Positions 1-8,266 of a stretch of 64,000 nt of DNA are shown piece after piece. The position numbers and the translations under genes are program-made. Positions within the stretch are counted from its first letter, which is position 1, and each line of letters begins with the position of its first letter. A model generated the notes under the pieces. It made no database searches, was not told where the DNA came from, and worked only from the letters and a program-made list of their open reading frames with translations. This stretch comes from UBA2137 sp963740205 (GTDB taxonomy: Bacteria > Pseudomonadota > Alphaproteobacteria > Micavibrionales > Micavibrionaceae): NCBI GenBank assembly GCA_963740205.1, contig CAVUDD010000005.1, positions 310,001 to 374,000 of the forward strand. The letters run 5' to 3'.

Positions 1-213
1 TTGACTGGAGTTGATTTTATAACCGCCCTAAGTGGCGCCGCCACCGCAGTTGCTAATGTCGGTCCAGGTCTAGGAGATGTCATCGGACCTGCCGGTAACT
101 TTGCAAGCCTTTCGGATTTTGCAAAATGGACTCTAAGTATAGGTATGTTAGCGGGGCGTTTAGAGATATTAACAATATTACTTTTGTTTGTTCCGCACGT
201 ATGGAGAAATTGA
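1..213 (+). CDS. trkH: Trk-type potassium uptake transporter TrkH, C-terminal fragment
   Basis: The gene enters from the left edge; only the last 70 or so residues are present. The tail has the TrkH/KtrB signature: the last pore-loop segment with TAVANVGPG and GPAGNF, then a conserved MLAGRLEILTILLL helix and a terminal WRN. In the family this integral inner-membrane subunit moves K+ together with the NAD-binding TrkA. The TTG at base 1 is probably an internal leucine codon, so no start is assigned. The next gene begins 56 bases on and codes for a regulator, with no sign of a shared function. Confidence 0.88.
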   Translation: MTGVDFITALSGAATAVANVGPGLGDVIGPAGNFASLSDFAKWTLSIGMLAGRLEILTILLLFVPHVWRN

Positions 214-269
214 AAAGCTCATCTATTCACCTTTCCAAATCATAAACTTCATGGAATGATAGGCAAATT

Positions 270-1091
270 ATGAAGATACTTATAATAGACCGCGATGAAG
301 CTCACACCCAACAAATGTCCAAGAGATTGGAGTCGATGGGGTATGATGTATTAGTAGAATCCAAAAGAGATGTTGCCGCACAAACTCTTGCCAGAGAAAA
401 TGTGGGGCTTGTTTTTATAGATCCCGCCCCCTTGTCGGAGCCAAAACAGGCCATTTCAGCCTTAAGAAACGCCGCTCAGAGTAATCCTTATATTGTGATG
501 ATGGGACATGAGGCAAAAGAAGATTGGCTTTCTACTGGCGTAAATATCTACATAGAGAAGCCATTAAGTGGAGATACCGTCGAAAGCACGACTTTGCACG
601 CAGCAAACTTTATAAATTTAAAAAACAAGCTAGCCAATATAGATAAGGATTTTCCCTCTGGCGGAGGGATCATAGCCAAGTCCGCATTTAATGAACTATT
701 TCTGTCCGCTATTGAGCTTGCCGATAGAAGGGGCGACAGCACTTACTGTCTCTTTATAGGCATTGAAAACTATAAAGAGATTTTAGCTTCTGAGAGTGAG
801 TACTCCATTAAGCAAACTACAGCACGGCTTGCGCATACTCTTGCCAAGGTTCGACGCCAAAGCGATATATTGGCGCAAACAGACGATGCAGAATATGTGA
901 TTATGTTCCTTGGAGCTTCAAAGATAGATGAGCCAGAAGAGGCAACACATCGCTTTATAGAAACTTTTTCGAGTATGACTGACATGACCTCGGGTGAGGT
1001 GTCGCCAGTTGAGCTTTCGTTCCATCTCATAGAAATTCCAACCGGTGTTTGCTACGTGGAAAAGATATTCAGACTGCAGTCCCCTACCTAA
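270..1091 (+). CDS. Response regulator with receiver domain and degenerate GGDEF-like domain
   Basis: A 273-residue cytoplasmic protein. Residues 1-110 form a CheY-like receiver with the acidic pair D7/D9, the probable phosphoacceptor D51 and the switch lysine K97-P98. Residues from about 130 resemble a diguanylate cyclase fold, but the GGDEF signature position reads TDDAEY (204-209), so catalysis and c-di-GMP binding at that site are unlikely. It may act as a phosphorylation-controlled partner protein. It lies upstream of an exopolysaccharide export set, where c-di-GMP control is common; the link is inferred. After codon 260 another frame stays open to about 1210, so the 3' end could be shifted by a one-base error near 1063. 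Confidence 0.7.
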   Translation: MKILIIDRDEAHTQQMSKRLESMGYDVLVESKRDVAAQTLARENVGLVFIDPAPLSEPKQAISALRNAAQSNPYIVMMGHEAKEDWLSTGVNIYIEKPLSGDTVESTTLHAANFINLKNKLANIDKDFPSGGGIIAKSAFNELFLSAIELADRRGDSTYCLFIGIENYKEILASESEYSIKQTTARLAHTLAKVRRQSDILAQTDDAEYVIMFLGASKIDEPEEATHRFIETFSSMTDMTSGEVSPVELSFHLIEIPTGVCYVEKIFRLQSPT

Positions 1092-1104
1092 TAAAACAGC
1101 TGCT

Positions 1105-1126
1105 TTATCCACACCCTGTGGAAAAC
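1105..1126. promoter_or_regulatory. Inverted pair of DnaA-box-like 9-mers
   Basis: Bases 1105-1113 read TTATCCACA, the perfect DnaA-box consensus. Bases 1118-1126 read TGTGGAAAA, a one-mismatch box on the other strand, four bases away. They lie between the regulator and the GTG start at 1229. Two boxes are too few for an origin; a DnaA-responsive control site or a chance match are both possible. Confidence 0.35.
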
Positions 1127-1228
1127 TCTGGCAATCTCATTTCATCATGTTATGCTAAATGTGATTCGTTTGGTTCGATTCTGAGCCATCCTTCCAAGAT
1201 TAACTTGTAAAACATAGAGCGGTTTAAC

Positions 1229-2623
1229 GTGCTTTTTTATCCAACGAGGGGGCTTTTGCCCGTTTGCAAGATTTTGATGCTATGCCTTTTTATTGTTGCC
1301 TTAGGGGCGATGATGAGCGTAGAGGCGCAAGCGCAAGACGCGGTTGAAGAGCCAACCGAAGAGGATGCAGGGTTTGGAGCGATATTTGATGTCAGAAGCA
1401 TCGATCGTGAACCCGAATCAATAACATTTGTTCCAGTTGGTGAAAGAAACTTTCCTGACCTCTCGCCAAAAGGCATGATACTTGGCAGCTTGATTGTATT
1501 GCCGAGGCTCACTGTCACCGAAACATATAATGACAACATATTTGCAAGTAGTGAAACAGGCGCCAGTGAAGCTGTGTCTGATATTTATACGACATTTGCA
1601 CCATCAATTAGTTTGAGAACAATTAAAGACAGGCACTTCTTTGGCTTGCAGGCTAGTGCAGAAGTTTTCCGCTATCTAGAAGAAGATTCGGAAAATAGAG
1701 AAAATTACCTTATCGGGGGTGGCGGGCATTTTGAAATCAAACATGATTTGTTACTCCCTTATAATGTGACTTACCAAATAGGTCATCAAGATAGAAGCGA
1801 TAATATCTCTCGCGTATTTACCGCGGAGCCTCTTGAAATTGAAGAACTCTCTGCTGAGGCAGGGTTGAGTTACAAGCCTAATCGTCTTGGCGTTCAGGCC
1901 ATCGGACGTTACATTGCAAAGCGTTTTGAGGATGGGGTTTCAATAAATGATCCTAATTTCCAAGTGGTAAGAAGCGACGCTGACTTTGATACAAAAGAGC
2001 TTGAGCTTCAAACTTCATATGACTTCCATGCAAATCATACCGCCTTCATAAGAGGCGCGATAGGGACGACCGAATATAAAGATAGTATTTTTGATGATAG
2101 CTCGCAAACGTCTACGGGTGTATTCAGGGATAGCTCCAATGCGCGCATACTTGCTGGGCTTTTGACAAACTATAAAGGTATAGTAATAAGCGACATCGGT
2201 GTAGGATACTCAGCATTGGATTATGACTCGGATCAGATTGAAGATGTAGGAAACCTTGCCATTGATGCCGATATTGACTGGAATATAACTAAGCTTACAA
2301 CTGTAGGTTTGGACCTAAACCGAAGCATTATTCAAGATAACGAGATTGTACAAGGTATTGTACAAACAAGAGGAACATTATCGGTTGACCACGAATTGCA
2401 ACGTAATTTGCTTTTAAATGGGTATATAACTTACTTAAATCGTGACTTTGATACCATTACTCGCGAAGATGATCTTTATAGAATTGGGTTGGGTATATTG
2501 TATCGTCCAAGTCCGTATTTCAACATTGGTGGGGAGTACATTCATACAACACAAAGTAGCACCTCTCCTGGAAACGAATTCGATCAAAACGCATTTTTAG
2601 TCCGTGCCACGGCACAATATTAA
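1229..2623 (+). CDS. Outer-membrane beta-barrel protein of an exopolysaccharide export locus
   Basis: A 464-residue protein starting at GTG, with a signal peptide (hydrophobic stretch 15-30, cleavage probably after AQA near residue 35). The body is made of alternating amphipathic beta strands rich in aromatic residues and Asp/Asn turns, ends in an aromatic residue (ATAQY), and carries an early VTETYNDNIFAS segment typical of the BBP2_2-like outer-membrane barrels seen in polysaccharide clusters. Wza-like and Wzz/BY-kinase genes follow on the same strand, so it is probably an outer-membrane component of polymer secretion. An in-frame ATG at 1277 is an alternative start but would shorten the signal peptide n-region. 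Confidence 0.72.
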   Translation: MLFYPTRGLLPVCKILMLCLFIVALGAMMSVEAQAQDAVEEPTEEDAGFGAIFDVRSIDREPESITFVPVGERNFPDLSPKGMILGSLIVLPRLTVTETYNDNIFASSETGASEAVSDIYTTFAPSISLRTIKDRHFFGLQASAEVFRYLEEDSENRENYLIGGGGHFEIKHDLLLPYNVTYQIGHQDRSDNISRVFTAEPLEIEELSAEAGLSYKPNRLGVQAIGRYIAKRFEDGVSINDPNFQVVRSDADFDTKELELQTSYDFHANHTAFIRGAIGTTEYKDSIFDDSSQTSTGVFRDSSNARILAGLLTNYKGIVISDIGVGYSALDYDSDQIEDVGNLAIDADIDWNITKLTTVGLDLNRSIIQDNEIVQGIVQTRGTLSVDHELQRNLLLNGYITYLNRDFDTITREDDLYRIGLGILYRPSPYFNIGGEYIHTTQSSTSPGNEFDQNAFLVRATAQY

Positions 2624-2745
2624 TAATTAATTCAAAGGTTTAGTTAAGTTATACGGAAAATTCATCACTAGAAAGATTAAATGAAAATAGAGTGTTGTCA
2701 GAATGGTAAAAACAATATTATTATAGGTAGGGGCTTGATTCTGCT

Positions 2746-3534
2746 ATGATTCTTACACGCTCCATGGTTCTCATGGCTATGAAAAATTTGAAACGAACAT
2801 ACTTCCTGATCTTGATTGCGGTTCTTATAACCGTATCGTCTAATGCCGTCTTCGCTGCGGGCAGCGATGACCCATTGGTAATTATCAGCACGCAGGAAAC
2901 CGACTTGGTTCCTGTGAAAACAACAGAAACTACAATAGTTCAAACGCAGACGCTTCCCGCAACGACTGTTGAAAAAACAACGGTGATGAAGGGTGGCGAT
3001 AAAGATTTAATGAGAACAGAAACGATGGTTGTTGAAGAGCAGGTTATGCTTCCTTCACAAATTGTCTCTGTTAAAAATGCTTACCGCATTGGCCCTGGTG
3101 ACAAACTTGAAATTACTGTCTATGGCGAAGATGACCTTTCTAAAACCTACCTTGTCGATGGACAGGGCTATATTTCAGTTCCTTTGATAGGAAATGTCCG
3201 CGTTGCTGATCTGACACCCTTGCAAACTGAGAGACTTCTTGAGGAAAGATTTTCAGATGGCTATTTGGTTGAGCCAAGTATCGCTATAGAGATTTCTGAA
3301 TATAGACCGTTCTATATTATTGGAGAAATACGTCGTCCAGGAAGCTACAATTATATTGATGGTATGAACGTTTTAAATGCTGTCGCTGTTGGTGGCGGGT
3401 TTACATACCGCGCAAAAACAGCTGCCGTTGAAGTTATTCGTCCTATGAATGGTGAAAATCAGTCCTTTATGTTAAAGCCAGAAGAACCAGTCTTGCCGGG
3501 TGACATCATCCGTATCAAAGAACGTTTCTTTTGA
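2746..3534 (+). CDS. Polysaccharide export protein, Wza/HfsD-like (Poly_export plus SLBB)
   Basis: A 262-residue periplasmic/outer-membrane export protein. An N-terminal signal sequence (hydrophobic 19-37, cleavage about VFA-A) is followed by a Thr/Val-rich linker, then the polysaccharide export domain from about residue 113 (IGPGDKLEITVYGEDDLSKT and the GYISVPLIGNV core), then an SLBB domain (FYIIGEIRRPGSYNY and GGFTYRA). No lipobox cysteine is visible, unlike classical Wza. The GTAGGGG-like stretch 11 or so bases upstream supports ATG 2746; ATG 2779 is an alternative. It lies between the beta-barrel gene and the chain-length/kinase gene, as expected for a Wzx/Wzy-type secretion operon. Confidence 0.85.
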   Translation: MILTRSMVLMAMKNLKRTYFLILIAVLITVSSNAVFAAGSDDPLVIISTQETDLVPVKTTETTIVQTQTLPATTVEKTTVMKGGDKDLMRTETMVVEEQVMLPSQIVSVKNAYRIGPGDKLEITVYGEDDLSKTYLVDGQGYISVPLIGNVRVADLTPLQTERLLEERFSDGYLVEPSIAIEISEYRPFYIIGEIRRPGSYNYIDGMNVLNAVAVGGGFTYRAKTAAVEVIRPMNGENQSFMLKPEEPVLPGDIIRIKERFF

Positions 3535-3578
3535 GATTTTGATATAACTTTTAGGCCACAACAGGAAATTACAGGAAT

Positions 3579-5795
3579 ATGAACACACAAGCAGAATCAG
3601 GAAAACTAGCGCACCATTTCGATGAATTAGACGTCGATTTGCGCCGTTTGCTTATGCTGTTGTGGCGTCGCAAATGGGTTATACTCAGCTTTGTTCTTGT
3701 GGCTCTCATTCTCTCTGTTCTGATTACTTTTACGTTGTCCACGAAATACACAGCGCAAGCTCTTATTCGTATTCAAAATGAAAATATTAACCAATCCAGC
3801 ATCAATCTAGAAAATTTCCTTTCAGAAAACAGGCTCGATACAGCGCTTGTTTTGAGCGAAGTCGAGGTTTTACGTTCTCGTCGTTTGGCTAGTGGTGTTA
3901 TTGATCGCTTAGGACTGGCTGGCGGTGCAAATAATCCTGTTCCAGCAACTGATAATGGGGGCTCGGATACTGCGGGTTTTAAATCTCTAACTGTTTACAA
4001 AAGAGAAATGGACACTCAAGAAAGTCCAGACATGAGCAGAGATAAGGCGCGCGCAGTTAATGCTTTCCTGAGCGACCTAACAATTAAATCTATCCCTGGT
4101 TCGTATGTTATTCAAATTTCCTACACAGACACAGATCCACGTCGCGCAGCTAAGGTTGCCAATACACTTGTTGATGTTTATTTCGAGCAGCGCCTTGAAG
4201 AGAAATTTCGCGCTACTCAAAAAGTGACGCAATGGCTGGACAAAAGATTGGCGACATTACGCGATCAGGTGCGTACAGCGGAAGAGGCAGTTGAACAATA
4301 CCGTTCTCAGAATGATTTGGTGCAAGGGGCTCGCTATGAAATCAGTGCACAACAAATTTCAGAATTGAACTCGCAGCTGGTTCTTGCAAAATCAAGAAAA
4401 GCTGAGGCAGAGGCTCGCCTCAAAGATATGCAATCATTTGCAAATAATCCAACATTAGGCGAAGAATCAATCGACGTTCTTAACGCGCGCTTTATTCAGG
4501 ATTTGAAAAGAACAGAAACAGATTTATTGCGCCAAAAAGCCGAATTGTCTTCTCGTTATGGCCCAAAACACCCAGCTATTCAGAACATTAACGAGGCAGT
4601 AGCAAACCAGCGTGCCAAAATACGCGAAGAAACAACCAAGATTGCATCTTCTGTAAAGAATGAGCTGGAAGTTGCTGAGGAACGTGTTCAGGCAATGCAG
4701 CGCGCTCTCAGTGAAGTAGAAAACGTTCGCGAAGGTGAAAACAAATCTATGATTTCACTTAGAGAGCTCGAACGCGAAGCCGAGGCAACACGCTTGCTGT
4801 ATGATAATTTCTTGAACACTTATAAAAAGTCAGATCAGCAGGAGCAGCTCGAAAGCGCAGAAGCAGAAGTCCTTTCATATGCCGCTGTTCCTGAGCGTCC
4901 ATCTTACCCTAACAAGCCACTCATTATTTCTCTCGCCGCAGCTATTGCCTTGTTCATTGGTATTACATTTGTTCTGATACTCGAAAAACTTGATAACGCC
5001 TACCGTAGCGCATCTCAACTCGAGGGAAGCACTGGATACCCTTGCTTTGGACTTATTCCGATTGCAGAGGGTGGAAGTAAAGGCGGTATAGCTGATTATA
5101 TACTTAATAAACCGTCCTCGGCAGTGGCTGAATCTATTCGTACATTGCGGATGGTGTTGAACTTGCGCGCTAAACAGGACAAGGACGCTCGTCCAAAGGT
5201 GATTACTATTACATCATCCTTACCTGCAGAGGGAAAAACAACATTGTCATCATGGTTAGGCCGTGCTGCCGCTAAATCTGGTGAAAAAGTTATTATTATC
5301 GATTGCGACCTTCGTCGTCCTAATTTGCACCGTATTATGCGCAAACCAAATGATGCTTCATTGGTTGATTACCTTACAGGCGACACAACACTTGATAAGG
5401 TTATCAATAAGGACGACCCATCTGGTGCACATGTCATATATGCGCGTACAGTTTCAAACAGTGCCCTAGATTTGGTTTCATCCGAAAAGATGCGTAAATT
5501 AATTGCCTCTCTTCGTCAGGCTTACGACCTTGTTATTCTTGATACGCCAGCGTGTCTTGCGGTATCAGATGCGCGTATTCTTGCGAATGAATCAGATTTT
5601 ACTTTGTATGTTGTTGAGTGGGATAAGACACCGCGCGAAGTTGTAACAACTGGTGTGAAACAATTCTCTGACTTTGATTACGAGAATCTTGCCTTTGTTC
5701 TTTCCAGTGTAGATGTCAAAAGACACGCGCGATATGGCTATGGTGATACGGCTTACTACTATGGTCGTTTCAAAGAGTACTATCACAATAATTAA
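3579..5795 (+). CDS. Polysaccharide chain-length determinant with bacterial tyrosine kinase domain (Wzc/ExoP type)
   Basis: A 738-residue inner-membrane protein. A Wzz domain has TM1 at about 33-53, a long periplasmic coiled-coil region (about 205-430) and the PSYPNKP motif ahead of TM2 (about 448-468). The cytoplasmic BY-kinase follows: Walker A SSLPAEGKTT (546-555), Walker A' VIIIDCDLRRP (571-581), Walker B LVILDTPA (651-658). The C-terminus holds a tyrosine cluster (seven Tyr from 719 to 735), the usual autophosphorylation tail. It controls polymer length and export with the Wza-like protein just upstream. No cognate phosphatase or glycosyltransferase is present in the window. A terminator follows the stop. 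Confidence 0.92.
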   Translation: MNTQAESGKLAHHFDELDVDLRRLLMLLWRRKWVILSFVLVALILSVLITFTLSTKYTAQALIRIQNENINQSSINLENFLSENRLDTALVLSEVEVLRSRRLASGVIDRLGLAGGANNPVPATDNGGSDTAGFKSLTVYKREMDTQESPDMSRDKARAVNAFLSDLTIKSIPGSYVIQISYTDTDPRRAAKVANTLVDVYFEQRLEEKFRATQKVTQWLDKRLATLRDQVRTAEEAVEQYRSQNDLVQGARYEISAQQISELNSQLVLAKSRKAEAEARLKDMQSFANNPTLGEESIDVLNARFIQDLKRTETDLLRQKAELSSRYGPKHPAIQNINEAVANQRAKIREETTKIASSVKNELEVAEERVQAMQRALSEVENVREGENKSMISLRELEREAEATRLLYDNFLNTYKKSDQQEQLESAEAEVLSYAAVPERPSYPNKPLIISLAAAIALFIGITFVLILEKLDNAYRSASQLEGSTGYPCFGLIPIAEGGSKGGIADYILNKPSSAVAESIRTLRMVLNLRAKQDKDARPKVITITSSLPAEGKTTLSSWLGRAAAKSGEKVIIIDCDLRRPNLHRIMRKPNDASLVDYLTGDTTLDKVINKDDPSGAHVIYARTVSNSALDLVSSEKMRKLIASLRQAYDLVILDTPACLAVSDARILANESDFTLYVVEWDKTPREVVTTGVKQFSDFDYENLAFVLSSVDVKRHARYGYGDTAYYYGRFKEYYHNN

Positions 5796-5843
5796 TTGAC
5801 AGTAATCTATAATAGGATAATAGTCCTATATATCAATGCGATG

Positions 5844-5878
5844 AATCCGCCTTCTTTTCTGAAGCGCGGATTTTTTAT
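5844..5878 (+). terminator. Rho-independent terminator after the EPS export operon
   Basis: AATCCGC (5844-5850) plus CTTC pairs with GAAG plus GCGGATT (5866-5872) around a short TTTTCT loop with one bulged C, followed by a T-rich tract. It ends transcription of the Wzc-like gene before the next small gene. Confidence 0.85.
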
Positions 5879-5902
5879 TTTCAAAAATTAAAGGAGATTT
5901 CG

Positions 5903-6241
5903 ATGAGTACTTTGCTTCCACAGGACGCGAATAATAACCCTATACCAGCATTGCGCCTTTTGAATAATGGTGCACACTCAATTTCTGCCACAAGTAGTGT
6001 GTCAGTCAAAAACGCAACGGCTTTCAATGTGCAAACACAAATTATCAGTCTTTATGCGACAGAGCCAATTTATGTATCTTTTGGTGATTCTGATATTGTT
6101 GCCACCGCCAATGATCACTATTTTCCAGCGGGTATTTATTACGACCTATCGATAGGCGGAGAGGGTATTGATCACATGCCTTACATAGCCTTAATGGCCG
6201 TTGATACTGATGCCGAGGTCTATATATCAGAAAAGAACTAA
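5903..6241 (+). CDS. Hypothetical 112-residue beta-rich protein
   Basis: The AAGGAG at 5890-5895 lies eight bases before ATG 5903, a strong ribosome site. The product has no signal peptide or membrane helix and is predicted to be beta-rich, with a conserved-looking centre (ATEPIYVSFGDSD, then DHYFPAGIYYDLSIGGEG). This style recalls small phage-particle or capsid-associated proteins, but I cannot assign a family. It is separated from the EPS operon by a terminator and is convergent with recR, so it is probably a single-gene unit. Confidence 0.75.
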   Translation: MSTLLPQDANNNPIPALRLLNNGAHSISATSSVSVKNATAFNVQTQIISLYATEPIYVSFGDSDIVATANDHYFPAGIYYDLSIGGEGIDHMPYIALMAVDTDAEVYISEKN

Positions 6242-6250
6242 GTGCCTTAC

Positions 6251-6847
6251 TTACGCAACTGTTTTGCGAGACTTGAAGGCCGTTGTGATTGTGCTGTCAT
6301 CAAGATAATCAAGCTCACCGCCAACTGGGATACCGCGCGCTAATCCTGTTACGCTTATAGACTGGTCTTGAAGTCTATCCGCGATGTAATGGGCGGTGGT
6401 TTGCCCATTCACGGTCGCACTTAAGGCTAGAATAACTTCCTTGATAGATTGACTTTGTGTTCTTGAAATAAGGTCGTCTATACCTAAATCTTCGGGTCGG
6501 ATACCGTCTATCGCAGAAAGCAATCCACCTATAACGTGATAGAGGCCTTTATAGTGCCCAGAGCGTTCAATTGCCCAGATATCTGCAACCGATTCCACGA
6601 TACATAAGGTTGATTTATCTCTAAGCTCGCTCTGGCAAATTGAACAAGGCACGACAGTGTCCAAATTGTTGCATTGAGGGCAGGTTTGTATTTTTTCTGC
6701 GGCATCGGACAAGGCGCGTATCATAGGCTCCATAACGCTTTGTTTTTTAGTAATAAGATGCAGGGCAACGCGCCGCGCACTGCGAGGGCCAAGAGAAGGC
6801 AATCCGCCGAGGATTTTGATTAAATGATCGAGGCCGTGTTCACTCAT
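6251..6847 (-). CDS. recR: Recombination mediator protein RecR
   Basis: A 198-residue protein of standard RecR length. The N-terminal helix-hairpin-helix region (LGGLPSLGPRSARRVALHL) is followed by a C4 zinc motif (C56, C59, C68, C71) and a Toprim domain beginning CIVESVADIWAIE. With RecF and RecO it loads RecA at single-strand gaps. The usual dnaX-ybaB-recR arrangement is absent: here recR trails a flavin-reductase-like gene by 12 bases. recF lies about 10 kb away in the same window. Confidence 0.97.
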   Translation of the reverse strand: MSEHGLDHLIKILGGLPSLGPRSARRVALHLITKKQSVMEPMIRALSDAAEKIQTCPQCNNLDTVVPCSICQSELRDKSTLCIVESVADIWAIERSGHYKGLYHVIGGLLSAIDGIRPEDLGIDDLISRTQSQSIKEVILALSATVNGQTTAHYIADRLQDQSISVTGLARGIPVGGELDYLDDSTITTAFKSRKTVA

Positions 6848-6859
6848 ACTTTTTAAACT

Positions 6860-7576
6860 TTAAACGCGTTTGGTTGTTGTCCAATTTTCAATGTGTAGGC
6901 GTGTTTCGTCAATGCCTTTCTCTATCAAACGTTCACGGCTATGGACAACCATGGCGTTTGGCCCACATATATAGGCTCGGAAGCCTGCCAGATTGTCGAC
7001 ATGAGAGGAAACAACATCACCAATAAAGCCATGCTTAATTGATACGTCAGGGGATTTTTCTTCGGAGGTTGCTGTCACATAATTAAATCTTGAATCCGAG
7101 CGCATAAGGTCTAGGAAATGTTCATGGAGATATAAGCCTTCTTCGTTACGCGCCCCATGAAATAAGTAAACAGGATTTTCACGGTTTGTTAAAAGAGCGG
7201 TTTCGCAGATAGCTTTCATTTGTGCCAAGCCTGTACCACCAGCAATAGTAATAATTGGCTTTTTGCAAACAGATTTGAACTTCATATGGCCTTGAGGTCC
7301 TTCCATATGCACTGGAGAATTTAGCGGTATATCATCGATAAGGATACGCGAAACGCCGCGCCCTCTACCGATGTGAAATTCAAGGTGAGTGTTCTTTCCG
7401 TCTATTGGGGTATTGGCAATCGAATAAGGCCGCGGATCTTCGTCGTGTGCATTTATATAAAAAGCCTGTCCAGCTGTGTAGCTGATAGGCTCTAAAGTCT
7501 CAAACGTTAAAATGGCCACATCATCTGCGGCCATCTTTCTGTTTTTTAGTATTGCCTGAAACTTACTTGAGGGCAT
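6860..7576 (-). CDS. FAD/NAD(P)-binding oxidoreductase of the ferredoxin reductase superfamily
   Basis: A 238-residue protein with the two FNR-type domains. The FAD-binding barrel has RPYSIAN (the RxYS motif, about 49-55) and the nucleotide domain has GGTGLAQM and a C-terminal ICGPNAMV motif. No iron-sulfur motif is seen, so it resembles stand-alone flavin reductases (Fre-like) or NQR/CDP-6-deoxyglucose-reductase C-terminal parts. The true electron partner is unknown. ATG directly follows the lolA stop codon (TAAATG), which suggests translational coupling with lolA. Confidence 0.85.
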   Translation of the reverse strand: MPSSKFQAILKNRKMAADDVAILTFETLEPISYTAGQAFYINAHDEDPRPYSIANTPIDGKNTHLEFHIGRGRGVSRILIDDIPLNSPVHMEGPQGHMKFKSVCKKPIITIAGGTGLAQMKAICETALLTNRENPVYLFHGARNEEGLYLHEHFLDLMRSDSRFNYVTATSEEKSPDVSIKHGFIGDVVSSHVDNLAGFRAYICGPNAMVVHSRERLIEKGIDETRLHIENWTTTKRV

Positions 7577-8182
7577 TTAGTTGTTAAAGCCTTTGGGTTT
7601 CGGTGCAATATATCTGAATAAAGTAGGGGCAAGTGCGACATTGCTTTGAACGTCAAACAAATCTATTTCTGTTTGAATTCCTTGCGCATCAGTTACTGTC
7701 CATTTCTTCAACTGGTAGGGCTCTTTGCTGAATCCCAAGGTAATCGCCCCAGCTTGTGGGTCATTCTTCTGAATGACTTTGATGTTAATCAGATTAGGTG
7801 AATGCGAGACACCTTCAACTTTGACGTCGCCACTTAGTTTGATGTTGTCGCGCAGAATAAAGTCTGCGAGTGTTTGACCAATTGGCGCATTTGTTTGTTG
7901 CTCAAGCTCGCTATCATAGAAATAGATAAAGGCACCATCCGCTACAACGAAGTCCTCAATTGGTGGATCATATTCAAAACGCAACTTACCAGGACGGCTA
8001 AGGTAAAATGTGCCTGTTGCCTGCATGCCGTTTGATTTTTGGACAAAGCGCGCCTTAACAGTTTTTAGGGATGATAAATATTGTTCTGCTTGGCGTATTT
8101 CTGGCGCTGTGTAGCCTTGTGCAAATGCCGTAACACTTGCAAGAACTGCAACTAATAATAATGTTAAAAACCCGTATTTCAT
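7577..8182 (-). CDS. lolA: Outer-membrane lipoprotein carrier protein LolA
   Basis: A 201-residue periplasmic protein with a clear signal peptide (about residues 1-21, AFA-Q). The mature part matches the LolA fold: LKTVKARFVQ, GTFYLSRPGKLRFEYDPP, then DFVVADGAFIYFYDSELEQ. LolA shuttles lipoproteins from the LolCDE transporter to the outer membrane. It lies between heme A synthase and the flavin-reductase gene, all on the minus strand. An imperfect C-rich/G-rich inverted repeat (about 8200-8222) sits in the 84-base gap towards heme A synthase, without a T tract. Confidence 0.93.
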   Translation of the reverse strand: MKYGFLTLLLVAVLASVTAFAQGYTAPEIRQAEQYLSSLKTVKARFVQKSNGMQATGTFYLSRPGKLRFEYDPPIEDFVVADGAFIYFYDSELEQQTNAPIGQTLADFILRDNIKLSGDVKVEGVSHSPNLINIKVIQKNDPQAGAITLGFSKEPYQLKKWTVTDAQGIQTEIDLFDVQSNVALAPTLFRYIAPKPKGFNN

Positions 8183-8266
8183 AATTCACCTATCTATAGT
8201 CATACCCCCTCAAAGGAAAGGGGTAATGTTGTTTTATTTATATTTCTTCTTACGAGCGAGGCCTAT

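Noticed and set aside
8199..8224. C-run/G-run inverted repeat between lolA and heme A synthase as a terminator
   Set aside because: On the transcribed strand it lacks a T tract; the stem is imperfect.
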